DNA from: Bradyrhizobium prioriisuperbiae
GTDB lineage: Bacteria; Pseudomonadota; Alphaproteobacteria; Rhizobiales; Xanthobacteraceae
Assembly (NCBI RefSeq): GCF_032397745.1
Contig: NZ_CP135921.1
Location: 3,451,001 to 3,515,000, forward strand
Length of the DNA: 64,000 nt
Reading direction: 5' to 3'
Position numbers and translations under genes: made by a program. Positions 40,770 through 49,969 of this stretch are shown here, piece by piece. The first letter of the stretch is position 1, and each line of letters begins with the position of its first letter. The notes beneath the pieces are model-generated. The model searched no databases. It was not told the origin of the DNA and worked only from the letters and a program-made list of their open reading frames with translations.

Positions 40770-41429
40770 TTGGTCCGGTTCGAAAATGTCGGTCTGCGCT
40801 ATGGGCTCGGCCCAGAGGTTCTGCGCGACCTCAATTTTCAGATCCCCGCACATTCCTTCCAGTTCCTGACCGGTCCGTCGGGAGCCGGAAAGACCTCATT
40901 GCTGCGGCTTCTGTTCCTGTCGATCCGGCCCACCCGTGGGCTCGTCAACCTGTTCGGCAACGACGTCTCCCTGCTCGGCAAGGATGCCATCGCCGATCTG
41001 CGCAAGCGCATCGGCATCGTGCTGCAGGATTTCCGCCTGCTCGACCACATGACCACTTATGAAAACGTGGCACTGCCGTTCCGGGTGATGGGCCGCTCCG
41101 AATCGAGTTACCGCAAGGAGGTCATCGATCTGCTGCGCTGGGTTGGTCTCGGCGAGCGCATGGATGCGCTGCCGCCGATCCTGTCCGGTGGTGAAAAGCA
41201 GCGCGCCGCGATCGCGCGCGCGGTAATCGCGCGTCCTCTTTTGCTGCTGGCGGACGAGCCGACCGGCAACGTCGATCCGACGCTAGGGCGCCGGCTGCTG
41301 CGGCTGTTTATCGAACTCAACCGGTCCGGCACCGCGGTCGTGATCGCGACCCACGACATCGGGCTGATGGACCAGTACGACGCGCGGCGCATGGTGCTGC
41401 ACGAAGGGCGGCTGCATATCTATGAGTAA
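40770..41429 (+). CDS. ftsE: Cell division ATP-binding protein FtsE
   Basis: The 219-residue ATPase starts at a TTG at 40770, with GGAG 6 nt upstream, giving the usual FtsE N-terminus VRFENVGLRYG. Walker A is GPSGAGKTS, Q-loop LQDFRLLDH, signature LSGGEKQRAAIARA and Walker B LLLADEPTGNVDP. With FtsX it forms the divisome complex that controls peptidoglycan hydrolases. The frame extends 31 codons upstream without homology. ftsX follows after 6 nt. Confidence 0.95.
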   Translation: MVRFENVGLRYGLGPEVLRDLNFQIPAHSFQFLTGPSGAGKTSLLRLLFLSIRPTRGLVNLFGNDVSLLGKDAIADLRKRIGIVLQDFRLLDHMTTYENVALPFRVMGRSESSYRKEVIDLLRWVGLGERMDALPPILSGGEKQRAAIARAVIARPLLLLADEPTGNVDPTLGRRLLRLFIELNRSGTAVVIATHDIGLMDQYDARRMVLHEGRLHIYE

Positions 41430-41435
41430 GACTCC

Positions 41436-42410
41436 ATGAGCAGGACTGGCGGCGATCGCCACAGCATGATGGACATGGGCTCCGACGAGCGGCCGCGCTT
41501 GCCGGCGAAGGCGCGCATTTCCTCGCCCATCGTGCCGCGTTCCTCGATCTCCGGCCGCGCACTGGTGGCTGTCGTCGCCATCATGACGTTCCTGGCGTCG
41601 CTGACCACGGGCGCGGTCTTGCTGGTGCGGGCGTCGGCAGCCGAATGGCAGTCCGATGTCTCCAGCGAAATCACCATCCAGTTGCGCCCGGTGCAGGGCC
41701 GTGATCTCGAAAAAGACGTTCGTGCGGTGGTCGACACCGTGCAATCGCAGCCGGGCATCGTATCCGTGCGTCCCTATACCAGCGACGAGTCGGCGAAGCT
41801 GCTCGAGCCGTGGCTCGGCACCGGGCTGTCGCTCAATGATCTGCCGGTGCCGCGGGTGATCGTCGCACGGGTCGCCCCCGACACCACGCTTGATCTCGCT
41901 GCTCTGCGCGGCCGGGTGACCCAGGTGGCGCCGTCGGCCAGTGTCGACGACCACCGGGCCTGGATCGAACGGATGCGCTCGACCACCGGCGCGACGGTGC
42001 TGGCCGGCATCGGCATCCTGGGGCTGGTGATTGCTGCAACCATCATGTCGGTGTCGTTTGCCACCCGCGGCGCGATGGCGGCGAACCGTCCGATCGTCGA
42101 GGTGCTGCATTTCGTCGGCGCCGGCGATCGTTACATCGCCAACCGTTTCCTGCGGCATTTCCTGCTGCTCGGCTGCGAGGGCGGCCTGATCGGAGTGGTG
42201 GCGGCGATGCTGCTGTTCGGGTTCTCGGAGTCGATCGGCGCCTGGTTTTCCGGCACTCCGGTGGGCGACCAGTTTGCTGCCCTGCTGGGGACGTTTTCCC
42301 TGCGACCGTCGGGATATCTGACGCTGCTGGTGCAGGCGGCGCTGATTGCCCTGATTACCGGCTGGGCTTCCCGCCGCACGCTGTTTGCGACGCTGGAAGA
42401 TATAGATTGA
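41436..42410 (+). CDS. ftsX: Cell division protein FtsX
   Basis: The 324-residue permease-like protein has a cytosolic N-terminus, TM1 at about residues 40-66 (ALVAVVAIMTFLASLTTGAVLL), a periplasmic domain, and three C-terminal helices (VLAGIGILGLVIAATIMSVSFA; FLLLGCEGGLIGVVAAMLLFG; LLVQAALIALITGWAS). This is the FtsX topology. It transmits FtsE ATPase cycles to periplasmic amidase activators or hydrolases at the septum. It is coupled to ftsE (6 nt apart). Confidence 0.94.
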   Translation: MSRTGGDRHSMMDMGSDERPRLPAKARISSPIVPRSSISGRALVAVVAIMTFLASLTTGAVLLVRASAAEWQSDVSSEITIQLRPVQGRDLEKDVRAVVDTVQSQPGIVSVRPYTSDESAKLLEPWLGTGLSLNDLPVPRVIVARVAPDTTLDLAALRGRVTQVAPSASVDDHRAWIERMRSTTGATVLAGIGILGLVIAATIMSVSFATRGAMAANRPIVEVLHFVGAGDRYIANRFLRHFLLLGCEGGLIGVVAAMLLFGFSESIGAWFSGTPVGDQFAALLGTFSLRPSGYLTLLVQAALIALITGWASRRTLFATLEDID

Positions 42411-42643
42411 GTTCAGGGACTTGGTCCTGCGGGTGTATATTTCGGTCGCAGCAAAGCCGGAATTTGCGCTAAACTTGGAACCAGGTTTGGGAGCCGGGCT
42501 CCCATAGGCTGGGCCGGTCTGCTCGGGACGATCCCGACAGCCAGATGAGGAAACGGGAAAAGACGACAATCCCGATGTCGACCCCTTGGGGCGGGGCGGC
42601 GATCGTGGAGGGATTGAGGCTCGGGGGGCCGAACGAACGGATC

Positions 42644-43351
42644 ATGACACTGCGTGCCGAACATTCACCATCATCAGCCCCCGCCAGACGGCGGCCGATT
42701 CGGCTTGTGCTGACGATGGCGTTTGCGGTGGTTGCGGCCGGCGTGGTCGGCTTTCTGGTCTTCCTGGCGCAGCTTCCGGTCAATGAGGTCAAGCCGTCGC
42801 GCGACGCCGACGGCATCGTGGTGCTGACCGGCGGCTCGTCGCGCGTCTCCGATGCCATGGAGCTGCTGTCGGTCGGCTACGGCAAGCGGCTGCTGATTTC
42901 CGGCGTGCATCCCACCAACGCCGCCTCGGATATCCAGCGCTCGCTGCCTGACAGCCAGCCGCTGCTCGGCTGTTGCGTTGATCTTGATCGTTCCGCGGTC
43001 AATACCCGCAGCAATGCCGTGGAAACCCGCCGCTGGGTGCGGCAGCGCGGCTTCCAGTCGCTGATCGTCGTCACGTCGAACTATCACATGCCGCGCGCGA
43101 TCGTGGAGCTGTCGAACGCCATGCCAGACGTCACACTGATCCCGTTCCCGGTGGTCGGCGACAAATGGAACGACGAGCCATGGTGGACGAGTGGCGCTGC
43201 GATGCGGCTCTTGCTATTGGAATACGCGAAATATGTCGCCGCCGAAGTGCGGGTGAGGCTGGATAAACTGGGACTGGGAACGATGGTCGCATCGGATGAG
43301 ACATCGCAGGCCCGTGATCTGGCGCGCAGGTCCGCCGCGTCGACCAATTGA
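42644..43351 (+). CDS. YdcF family (DUF218) membrane-anchored protein
   Basis: About 235 residues from the ATG at 42644; an ATG at 42545 would add 33. One N-terminal membrane helix (LVLTMAFAVVAAGVVGFLVFLAQL) precedes the DUF218 domain: DADGIVVLTGGSSRVSDAMELL, YGKRLLISG, and VVTSNYHMPRA. DUF218 proteins (YdcF, SanA, ElyC) act in envelope processes. The position between ftsX and plsC fits an envelope role. The stop overlaps the region before plsC, so expression is probably shared. Confidence 0.86.
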   Translation: MTLRAEHSPSSAPARRRPIRLVLTMAFAVVAAGVVGFLVFLAQLPVNEVKPSRDADGIVVLTGGSSRVSDAMELLSVGYGKRLLISGVHPTNAASDIQRSLPDSQPLLGCCVDLDRSAVNTRSNAVETRRWVRQRGFQSLIVVTSNYHMPRAIVELSNAMPDVTLIPFPVVGDKWNDEPWWTSGAAMRLLLLEYAKYVAAEVRVRLDKLGLGTMVASDETSQARDLARRSAASTN

Positions 43352-43356
43352 GTGAA

Positions 43357-44142
43357 ATGCCCATGGTTTCGATTTTTCTGCGCTCGCTGATTTTCAACAT
43401 CCTGTTCTACATCTTGCTGGTGATCTGGGTGATCATCGGCATTCCGACCTACCTGATGCCGCGCTGGGGTATTCTCTGGATCGCCAAAAACTGGGGCCGC
43501 ACCAGCATCTGGTTGATGCGAGTGATCTGCAACACCAAGGTCGAATATCGCGGTGTCGAGAAAATCCCGACGGGTCCACTGATCGTCGCTGCGAAGCATC
43601 AGTCGATCTGGGAAACCTTCGCGCTGCTGCAGTTCTTCGATCAGCCGCTCTATATTCTCAAGCGCGAACTGAAATGGCTGCCGTTTTTCGGCTGGTATCT
43701 CAGCAAGGCCGACATGATCGGGGTCGATCGTGGCGCCGGCGGACGGAGCCTGCTGGAGATGGCGAAAGCGGCGCACGATGAGGTGCAGCGTGGCCGGCAG
43801 CTGATTATTTTCCCCGAAGGCACTCGCCGCCCGGTCGGCGCCGAGCCGCGCTACAAATTGGGCGTCGGCCAGATCTATGTCGATTGCGAGGTCACATGTC
43901 TGCCGGTGGCGCTCAATGCGGGTTTGTGCTGGCCGCGCCGCACCTTCATGCGTTACCCCGGCACCATCATCGTTGAATTTCTCGATAGCCTGCCGGCGGG
44001 ACTGCCGCGCGACGAATTCCTCACACAAGTCTCCACCGCGATTGAAACGGCGACCAACCGGATCGTGCAGGAGACCCGCGAGGAGCAGGCGAAACTGTTC
44101 GGCCGGCCGATGCCGACGGCGAAGCAGACCTCGACGGTCTGA
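43357..44142 (+). CDS. plsC: 1-acyl-sn-glycerol-3-phosphate acyltransferase
   Basis: The protein has about 261 residues. An N-terminal membrane segment (FLRSLIFNILFYILLVIWVIIGI) is followed by the acyltransferase motifs KHQSIWET (block I) and FPEGTRRP (block III), with VALNAGLCWPR as block IV. It converts lysophosphatidate to phosphatidate at the inner membrane. Block I is HX4E here; the textbook form is HX4D. The ATG at 43357 (or 43363) is chosen; a TTG at 43348 overlaps the ydcF stop. Confidence 0.93.
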   Translation: MPMVSIFLRSLIFNILFYILLVIWVIIGIPTYLMPRWGILWIAKNWGRTSIWLMRVICNTKVEYRGVEKIPTGPLIVAAKHQSIWETFALLQFFDQPLYILKRELKWLPFFGWYLSKADMIGVDRGAGGRSLLEMAKAAHDEVQRGRQLIIFPEGTRRPVGAEPRYKLGVGQIYVDCEVTCLPVALNAGLCWPRRTFMRYPGTIIVEFLDSLPAGLPRDEFLTQVSTAIETATNRIVQETREEQAKLFGRPMPTAKQTSTV

Positions 44143-44176
44143 TCAATCAGTTGAATGATCGCCGACGCGCCTGCGC

Positions 44177-44761
44177 TCAAATGTTGCTGTGAGCGCCGGC
44201 GTCGCCGCGCAACCGCACCGCCAATTGATGCAGTGGCGCATCGTGGATGCCGTGGGTTTCCAGCGCTTTCACGGTCGACAGCACGTACTCGATGTTCGGG
44301 CCGTAGGCGCCGTGGCCCTGGCGCACGAAGTGCAACTGCTGCTCCAGTGTCAGGCGTCCGGCGTACTGGTCATGGCCGCGATCGGAGACGTAGGCCAGCG
44401 CGCTGACGCGCTCCTGAGCATGGTTCTTCAGCCAGACCGAGCGCATCACCTCGCGATAGACGCTCGTCACCTGCTCACGTTCGCGCAGGTAGGCGACGGT
44501 GGCTTTGCGGTGCTCACGCGCGACACGGAAAGCGATCCCCTGGCAGGCGCCGCCGCGATCCAGCCCAAGCACGAGGCCGGGCTTCTCCGGGGTGCCCCGA
44601 TGCACCAGCGAATAAATGCAGAGCGCCCGGTGCTCGCCGATCAGCCGCGCCGGGACCTGTTCGATGAAGTCGAATCCAGGCTTCCAGATCAGTGATCCGT
44701 ACCCGAAGACCCACAGATCGCCTTCGGTGAAATCAGTCTCGGAGAGGGTTTTTGCCGCCAT
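44177..44761 (-). CDS. ChaC-type gamma-glutamylcyclotransferase
   Basis: The 194-residue protein begins with the gamma-glutamylcyclotransferase motif VFGYGSLIWKPGFDF. It has VLGLDRGGACQGIAFRV and the catalytic-type YLREREQVTSVYREV (Glu). It belongs to the glutathione-specific ChaC group, which cleaves glutathione to 5-oxoproline and Cys-Gly. It is convergent with plsC and divergent from the DUF2125 gene. Confidence 0.92.
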   Translation of the reverse strand: MAAKTLSETDFTEGDLWVFGYGSLIWKPGFDFIEQVPARLIGEHRALCIYSLVHRGTPEKPGLVLGLDRGGACQGIAFRVAREHRKATVAYLREREQVTSVYREVMRSVWLKNHAQERVSALAYVSDRGHDQYAGRLTLEQQLHFVRQGHGAYGPNIEYVLSTVKALETHGIHDAPLHQLAVRLRGDAGAHSNI

Positions 44762-44912
44762 TCAGTCCACACGTTCGCCATCTTCTGTGTCATGAGGCGT
44801 CCCTGAGTTCAATGCCATTTAGCCGGACAGCGATTCGCTATAAGGGTATCCCCCGATTGCGGGACGTTTTGTCCGCCTGAAAATGCTCCAAATGTCGTGA
44901 TCAAGGTCCTTG

Positions 44913-46109
44913 ATGTCTGATTTCGAACCCCCGCCGCGCCGCCGCTCCCGTTGGGCGCTCTATGCCATGCCGATCCTGGTGCTCGCTCTGGCGGCTGGCT
45001 GGAGTGGTTTCTGGTTCTATGCGGCGTCGCAGATCGACGATGCGCTGGACGGCTGGCGTGCCCGAGAGGCCAAATCCGGCCGGATCTATGACTGCACCAA
45101 CCGTTCGGTCGCGGGTTTTCCGTTCCGGCTGGAGGTGCATTGCAATGGCGCCAGCGTCCAGCTTGTGTCGCAGACCGCCGAACAGGCCGCGACACGGACA
45201 CCGATCACGGCCCGGCTATCTGACATTTTCGTGATCGCGCAGATCTATGATCCGCGGCTGATCATCGCCGAATTTACCGGTCCGGTGACGTTCACCGACA
45301 TCGGCCAGCAACCGTCGTTTGTCGGCAATTGGAGCAAGGGCCGCGCCAGCGTGGTCGGCCTGCCGTTCTCGCCGCAGCGGACCTCGTTCGAGTTCGACAG
45401 TCCGGCGCTCGACCGCATGAGCGGCGACCAGCAGGTGCCGTTGATTCGGGCCAGTCATTTGGAATTCCATGCGCGTCTGGCGGAAGGATCGGTCGCCGAC
45501 AATCCGGTGATCGAAACGGTGCTGCAGCTTAAGGACGCCAGCGTCGAGGGCGTGCATGCGGTGCTGCAGCAGCCGTTCAATGCCGATATCAGGGCCCAGA
45601 TTCGCGGCCTGAAGGATCTCTCGCCGAAGCCGTGGCCGGTCCGTTTCCGGGAAATCCAGGCCGCGGGCGGAGGCATCGACATCACCCAGTCGCGTGTGGA
45701 GCAGGGCGATCTGCTGTCGCTCGCTGCCGGCTCGCTCAGCATCAATGCCAACGGCAAGCTCGACGGCCAGCTGCAGATGACGGTGGCGGGACTCGAGCGG
45801 ATCATTCCCGCGCTTGGGCTCGATCGGCTGCTCGACCAGGGCGTGTCGCAATCGGCGATCGACAAGATGGCGCCGGGCGTCAAAGCGAGCGACGTCAACA
45901 ATGTGATCGGTGCGCTGGACAAGATGATTCCCGGCCTCGGCAATCTCGCGCGCAAGAATGCCAATGCCGGGATTGCCGCGGGCATCAACATGCTGGGGCA
46001 GCCGACCACGCTGGAAGGCCGCAAGGCGATTGCAGTGCCGCTCAGGTTCGTCGATGGCGCGATCTTCCTGGGGCCGCTGCAGGTCGCGCAGACGCCACCC
46101 CTGTATTGA
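44913..46109 (+). CDS. DUF2125 domain protein
   Basis: The 398-residue protein has one N-terminal membrane helix (WALYAMPILVLALAAGWSGFWF) and a large periplasmic domain with the DUF2125 features ASQIDDALDGWRA, CTNRSVAGFPFRLEVHC and a C-terminal DGAIFLGPLQVAQTPPLY. The fold resembles AsmA/VirB-associated lipid-facing proteins; function is unknown. The ATG at 44913 is preferred over the TTG three bases upstream. It is followed by a degP-type gene on the same strand. Confidence 0.9.
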   Translation: MSDFEPPPRRRSRWALYAMPILVLALAAGWSGFWFYAASQIDDALDGWRAREAKSGRIYDCTNRSVAGFPFRLEVHCNGASVQLVSQTAEQAATRTPITARLSDIFVIAQIYDPRLIIAEFTGPVTFTDIGQQPSFVGNWSKGRASVVGLPFSPQRTSFEFDSPALDRMSGDQQVPLIRASHLEFHARLAEGSVADNPVIETVLQLKDASVEGVHAVLQQPFNADIRAQIRGLKDLSPKPWPVRFREIQAAGGGIDITQSRVEQGDLLSLAAGSLSINANGKLDGQLQMTVAGLERIIPALGLDRLLDQGVSQSAIDKMAPGVKASDVNNVIGALDKMIPGLGNLARKNANAGIAAGINMLGQPTTLEGRKAIAVPLRFVDGAIFLGPLQVAQTPPLY

Positions 46110-46264
46110 CCGCAACGCGTCGCACGTCGGTGTGATCAATAATTTGATGAACGCGCGCGGGCTGCGAACACTTTCCGCGAATTAACGTCCCCGACAGGAC
46201 GTCGTAACGTCGCATCCATACACTCTGGGACAACGGCTGGGCTGCTGTTGATCCCGGAGTTGCA

Positions 46265-47806
46265 ATGATGACTGACGATCAGACCAATCTCTCGAACACC
46301 CGAAAAATCCGATCACCGCGACGCCTGGCCCTGCTGGCCTCGGTCGCCGTCCTCGGCGCTGCCGTCGTCGCGGGCGGCGTGACTTATGGCCGGCCGACAC
46401 TGCCGGCCTGGACATCGAGCGCACAGGCCGCGGAAGGCCAGCAGCAATCCGCAGGCTTTGCCGATCTGGTTGCCAAGGTAAAACCGGCGGTGATCTCGGT
46501 GCGTGTGAAAATGGACGAGACCGCAAGCGCGGCGGAATTGAGCTCGAATTCGGACGAGCAGGGCCAACCGCCTTTCATGCAGGGGTCGCCGTTCGAACAG
46601 TTCTTCCAGCAATACGGGTCCGACAACGCGCCGCGCGGTCGGCCGCAGCGTCATCAGATGGTCACCGGCGTCGGCTCGGGATTCTTCATTTCGGCCGACG
46701 GTTATGCCGTTACCAACAACCATGTGGTCGATCACGCCACCTCGGTTCAGGTGACGACCGATGACGGCGCGACCTATACCGCGCGGGTGATCGGCACCGA
46801 CGCCAAGACCGACCTTGCCTTGATCAAGGTCGACGGCAAATCCGACTTCGCCTATGTGAATTTCGAGGATCGCGGTCCGCCGCGGGTCGGCGACTGGGTC
46901 GTGGCCGTCGGCAATCCGTTCGGCCTCGGCGGTACCGTCACCGCCGGCATCGTGTCGGCGCGCGGCCGCGACATCGGCTCGGGTCCCTATGACGACTACA
47001 TCCAGATCGATGCGCCGATCAACAAGGGCAATTCCGGTGGCCCCGCGTTCAACCTCAACGGCAATGTGATCGGCGTCAACACGGCGATCTATTCACCTTC
47101 CGGAGGCTCGGTCGGCATCGGCTTCGATATTCCCGCCGCCACCGCCAAGATGGTCGTGGCCCAGCTCAAGGACAAAGGCGTGGTGACGCGCGGCTGGCTC
47201 GGCGTCCAGGTGCAGCCAGTCACCCGCGGTATTGCCGACAGCCTCGGCATGAAGCTGGCGGAAGGCGCCATGGTGGACGAACCGCAGCCCGGCAGCCCCG
47301 CGGCCAAGGCGGATATCGCCGCCGGCGACGTCATCACCGCGGTGGATGGGACGGCTGTGAAGGATTCGCGCGATCTGGCCCGCCGGATCGCGACCATGGC
47401 GCCGGGCAGTTCGATCAAGCTCGATCTGCTGCGCAAGGGTGAAACGAAATCCGTGAGCATCGTGCTGGCCGAGATGCCGAACCAGCGTCAGGCCAATGCC
47501 GGCAACCAGGACGCGACGCAAAACGGCAATGCGCCGCATCTCGGACTGGCGCTTGCGCCCGCCAGCGATGTCGCGGGTGCGGGCGGCAAGGGTGTCGTGG
47601 TCACCGCCGTGGAGCCGGATGGTCCGGCCGCCGAGCGGGGCTTCCAGTCGGGTGATGTCATCCTCGATGTTGGCGGCAGGTCCGTCGGCAATGTTGGCGA
47701 CGTGCGCAAGGCGCTGACCGAGGCCAAGTCCGCCGGCAAGCATGACGTGCTGATGCGGGTGAAAACTGCGGAGACCACCAGGTTCGTAGCGCTGCCGATC
47801 GGCTGA
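46265..47806 (+). CDS. DegP/HtrA family periplasmic serine endoprotease
   Basis: The 513-residue protein has an N-terminal membrane or signal segment (LALLASVAVLGAAVVAGGVTYG). The trypsin-like domain has His in TNNHVVDHA, Asp in TDLALIKV and Ser in GNSGGPAFN. Two PDZ domains follow, about residues 295-395 (GWLGVQVQPVTRGIADSLG) and 415-510 (LGLALAP ... GFQSGDVILDVGG). This is a Do-type protease/chaperone for damaged envelope proteins. A weak general-stress-type promoter match lies upstream. Confidence 0.95.
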   Translation: MMTDDQTNLSNTRKIRSPRRLALLASVAVLGAAVVAGGVTYGRPTLPAWTSSAQAAEGQQQSAGFADLVAKVKPAVISVRVKMDETASAAELSSNSDEQGQPPFMQGSPFEQFFQQYGSDNAPRGRPQRHQMVTGVGSGFFISADGYAVTNNHVVDHATSVQVTTDDGATYTARVIGTDAKTDLALIKVDGKSDFAYVNFEDRGPPRVGDWVVAVGNPFGLGGTVTAGIVSARGRDIGSGPYDDYIQIDAPINKGNSGGPAFNLNGNVIGVNTAIYSPSGGSVGIGFDIPAATAKMVVAQLKDKGVVTRGWLGVQVQPVTRGIADSLGMKLAEGAMVDEPQPGSPAAKADIAAGDVITAVDGTAVKDSRDLARRIATMAPGSSIKLDLLRKGETKSVSIVLAEMPNQRQANAGNQDATQNGNAPHLGLALAPASDVAGAGGKGVVVTAVEPDGPAAERGFQSGDVILDVGGRSVGNVGDVRKALTEAKSAGKHDVLMRVKTAETTRFVALPIG

Positions 47807-47821
47807 ACGCGACGCACCACA

Positions 47822-47857
47822 AGGCCGGGCGCGTTCTCCTTCGGGCGCGTCCGGCCT
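47822..47857. terminator. GC-rich hairpin between convergent degP-like and tyrosine-pathway genes
   Basis: AGGCCGGGCGCG pairs with CGCGTCCGGCCT around a TTCTCCTTCGGG loop, with one G-U pair. It lies 15 nt after the protease stop and 8 nt before the end of the prephenate dehydrogenase gene on the other strand. No strong T-run is present, so it may be a bidirectional weak terminator or an mRNA 3' stabiliser. Confidence 0.6.
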
Positions 47858-47865
47858 CGTTGATC

Positions 47866-48813
47866 TCAAGGCTTCTCTGGCGCTTTCGGCAATGGACCAT
47901 GCGGCCGGCCGAAGTCGGGGCTCGCGGTTTCCTGGCCCAAATTGACGATGCCGCGGCGGATCGCCCGGGTGCGGGTGAAATGCTCGAACAGCGCCTCGCC
48001 ATCGCCGCGGCGGATGGCGCGGGTGAGTTTGGAGAGATCCTCCTGAAATGCGCCGAGCATTTCCAGCACCGCATCCTTGTTGGTCAGGAACACGTCCCGC
48101 CACATGGTGGGATCGGAGGCGGCAATGCGGGTGAAATCGCGAAAGCCACCGGCCGAGAATTTCAACACTTCCGAGCGCGTCACATCCTCGAGCTCGTCCG
48201 CGGTGCCGACGATGGTGTAGGCAATCAGATGTGGCAGATGGCTGGTCACCGCCAGCACCAGGTCATGATGATCGGCGGTCATCACCTCGACATTGGCGCC
48301 GAGCGTCCGCCAGAACTCCGCGAGCTTGTCGACCGCGGCGGCATCACCCCCCTCGGGCGGCGTGAGGATGCACCAGCGGTTGATGAACAGTTCGGCGAAG
48401 CCGGCATCAGGGCCGGAGTTCTCGGTGCCGGCCACCGGGTGAGCCGGAATGAAATGCACGGTATCCGGCAGATACGGGGCCATCGCGCGCAGCACCGACC
48501 CCTTGACCGAGCCGACATCGGACACGATCGCGCCCGGCTTCAAGTGTGGGGCGATGTCTTGCGCCACCGCGGCGCAAACGCCGACCGGGACGCTGGCGAT
48601 GACGAGATCAGCGTCTTTGACCGCCTCCGCGTTCGAGGTCGCGATCCGGTCCGCAAGTTTCAGCTCGGTGGCGCGAGCGCGAACGTCGGTTGATGCGTCG
48701 GTCGCAACCAGCTCTCCAGCGAGACCGAGCTGCCGCACCGCGTGCGCGATCGAGGATCCGATCAACCCGAGACCGATCAGCGCAACCCGTGGGAACTGCG
48801 GTGTTGTGGCCAC
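47866..48813 (-). CDS. Prephenate/arogenate dehydrogenase (cyclohexadienyl dehydrogenase)
   Basis: The 315-residue protein is a TyrA/TyrC-type enzyme with Rossmann motif VALIGLGLIGSSIAHAVRQ, the prephenate-binding SDVGSVKGSVL and HPVAGTENSGPDAG segments, and VTSHLPHLIAYTIVGTA. It oxidatively decarboxylates prephenate or arogenate towards tyrosine using NAD(P). Its start is 1 nt from the stop of the aminotransferase gene, so they form one operon with the chorismate mutase gene. Confidence 0.94.
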   Translation of the reverse strand: MATTPQFPRVALIGLGLIGSSIAHAVRQLGLAGELVATDASTDVRARATELKLADRIATSNAEAVKDADLVIASVPVGVCAAVAQDIAPHLKPGAIVSDVGSVKGSVLRAMAPYLPDTVHFIPAHPVAGTENSGPDAGFAELFINRWCILTPPEGGDAAAVDKLAEFWRTLGANVEVMTADHHDLVLAVTSHLPHLIAYTIVGTADELEDVTRSEVLKFSAGGFRDFTRIAASDPTMWRDVFLTNKDAVLEMLGAFQEDLSKLTRAIRRGDGEALFEHFTRTRAIRRGIVNLGQETASPDFGRPHGPLPKAPEKP

Positions 48814-48814
48814 T

Positions 48815-49906
48815 TCAGGTCCCCATGAATTCGGTCAGGGCTTCGACCACCAGGCGGTTCGCTTCCTCGGTGCCAATCGTCATCCGTAATGAATTCGGCA
48901 GTTTGTAATTCTTCAGCGCACGCAGGATCAGGCCGCGTTGGGTGAGAAAGGCGTCTGCCTCGTCGGACGTTTTTCCCTTGTCGAGCGGGAAATGGATCAG
49001 GATGAAGTTGCCGACGCTCGGCGTCACCTTCAGGCCGAGCTTGCCGATATCTTCGGTCAACAATGTGCGCCAGCGCTCGTTGTGCGTACGCGACATCTCG
49101 TAGTGCTCGGTGTCCTCCAACGCCGCGACGGCGGCGAGCATGGCGGGTGTCGAGACGTTGAACGGGCCGCGGATGCGGTTGACCGCGTCGACGATATGCT
49201 CGGGGCCGTACATCCAGCCGATGCGCAGCGACGCCAGCCCGTAGATTTTCGAGAAGGTTCGCGTCATCACCGTGTTGTCGGTGGTCGCGACGAGCTCGAT
49301 CCCGGATTCATAGTCGTTGCGCGAGACGTAGTCGCTGTACGCCGCGTCGACCACCAGCAGCACGTGCGAGGGCAGGCCATTGCGTAGCCGCTTGACTTCG
49401 TCGAACGGCAGGTAGGTGCCGGTCGGGTTGTTGGGGTTGGCGAGCCACACGAGCTTCGTGCGCGGCGTCACCGCCTTGAGGATGACGTCGACATTGGCGG
49501 TGAAGTCGGTCTCGGGCACGATGACGTTGGTCGCGCCGTTGCTCATGGTGGCGATCGGGTAGACCAGAAAGCCGTGCGCGGTGTGAATGGCCTCATCGCC
49601 CGGGCCGAGATAGACATGGGCGAGGAAATTCAAGATCTCGTCGGATCCCGCGCCACAGATGATGCGGTCAGGATCGAGCCCGAACTTGCGGCCAATCGCT
49701 TCGCGCAGCACCCGCGAAGAGCCTTCCGGATAGTCCTCAAGATGAGAGGCCGCGGTCTTGTAGACCTCGATCGCCTTCGGCGAGGGCCCGAACGGGGTCT
49801 CGTTGGCGGACAGCTTGAACACACGGCCGCTCAGGCCAGCGCCGCTCTTGCCGGCGACGTAGGGCGCAATATCGAGGATGCCGGGCTTCGGCACGGGGCG
49901 AGACAT
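48815..49906 (-). CDS. hisC: HisC-type PLP aminotransferase (histidinol-phosphate/aromatic)
   Basis: The 363-residue fold-type I aminotransferase reads [57 protein letters not shown] and the PLP lysine segment [20 protein letters not shown]. It is usually annotated HisC, but here it lies between chorismate mutase and prephenate dehydrogenase. Its physiological substrate may therefore be an aromatic keto acid (inference). Length is normal. Confidence 0.93.
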   Translation of the reverse strand: MSRPVPKPGILDIAPYVAGKSGAGLSGRVFKLSANETPFGPSPKAIEVYKTAASHLEDYPEGSSRVLREAIGRKFGLDPDRIICGAGSDEILNFLAHVYLGPGDEAIHTAHGFLVYPIATMSNGATNVIVPETDFTANVDVILKAVTPRTKLVWLANPNNPTGTYLPFDEVKRLRNGLPSHVLLVVDAAYSDYVSRNDYESGIELVATTDNTVMTRTFSKIYGLASLRIGWMYGPEHIVDAVNRIRGPFNVSTPAMLAAVAALEDTEHYEMSRTHNERWRTLLTEDIGKLGLKVTPSVGNFILIHFPLDKGKTSDEADAFLTQRGLILRALKNYKLPNSLRMTIGTEEANRLVVEALTEFMGT

Positions 49907-49969
49907 TGGATCGGACTCCAGAAAAACTCTATAGTTCAGTAATATCGGATTTCAGCGGTTATGGGCGGG

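Noticed and set aside
46165..46189. EcfG general-stress promoter upstream of the degP-like gene (CGAAC-N16-CGTC).
   Set aside because: It has one mismatch in each element relative to GGAAC-N16-CGTT. In a GC-rich genome this is too weak to call without expression data.
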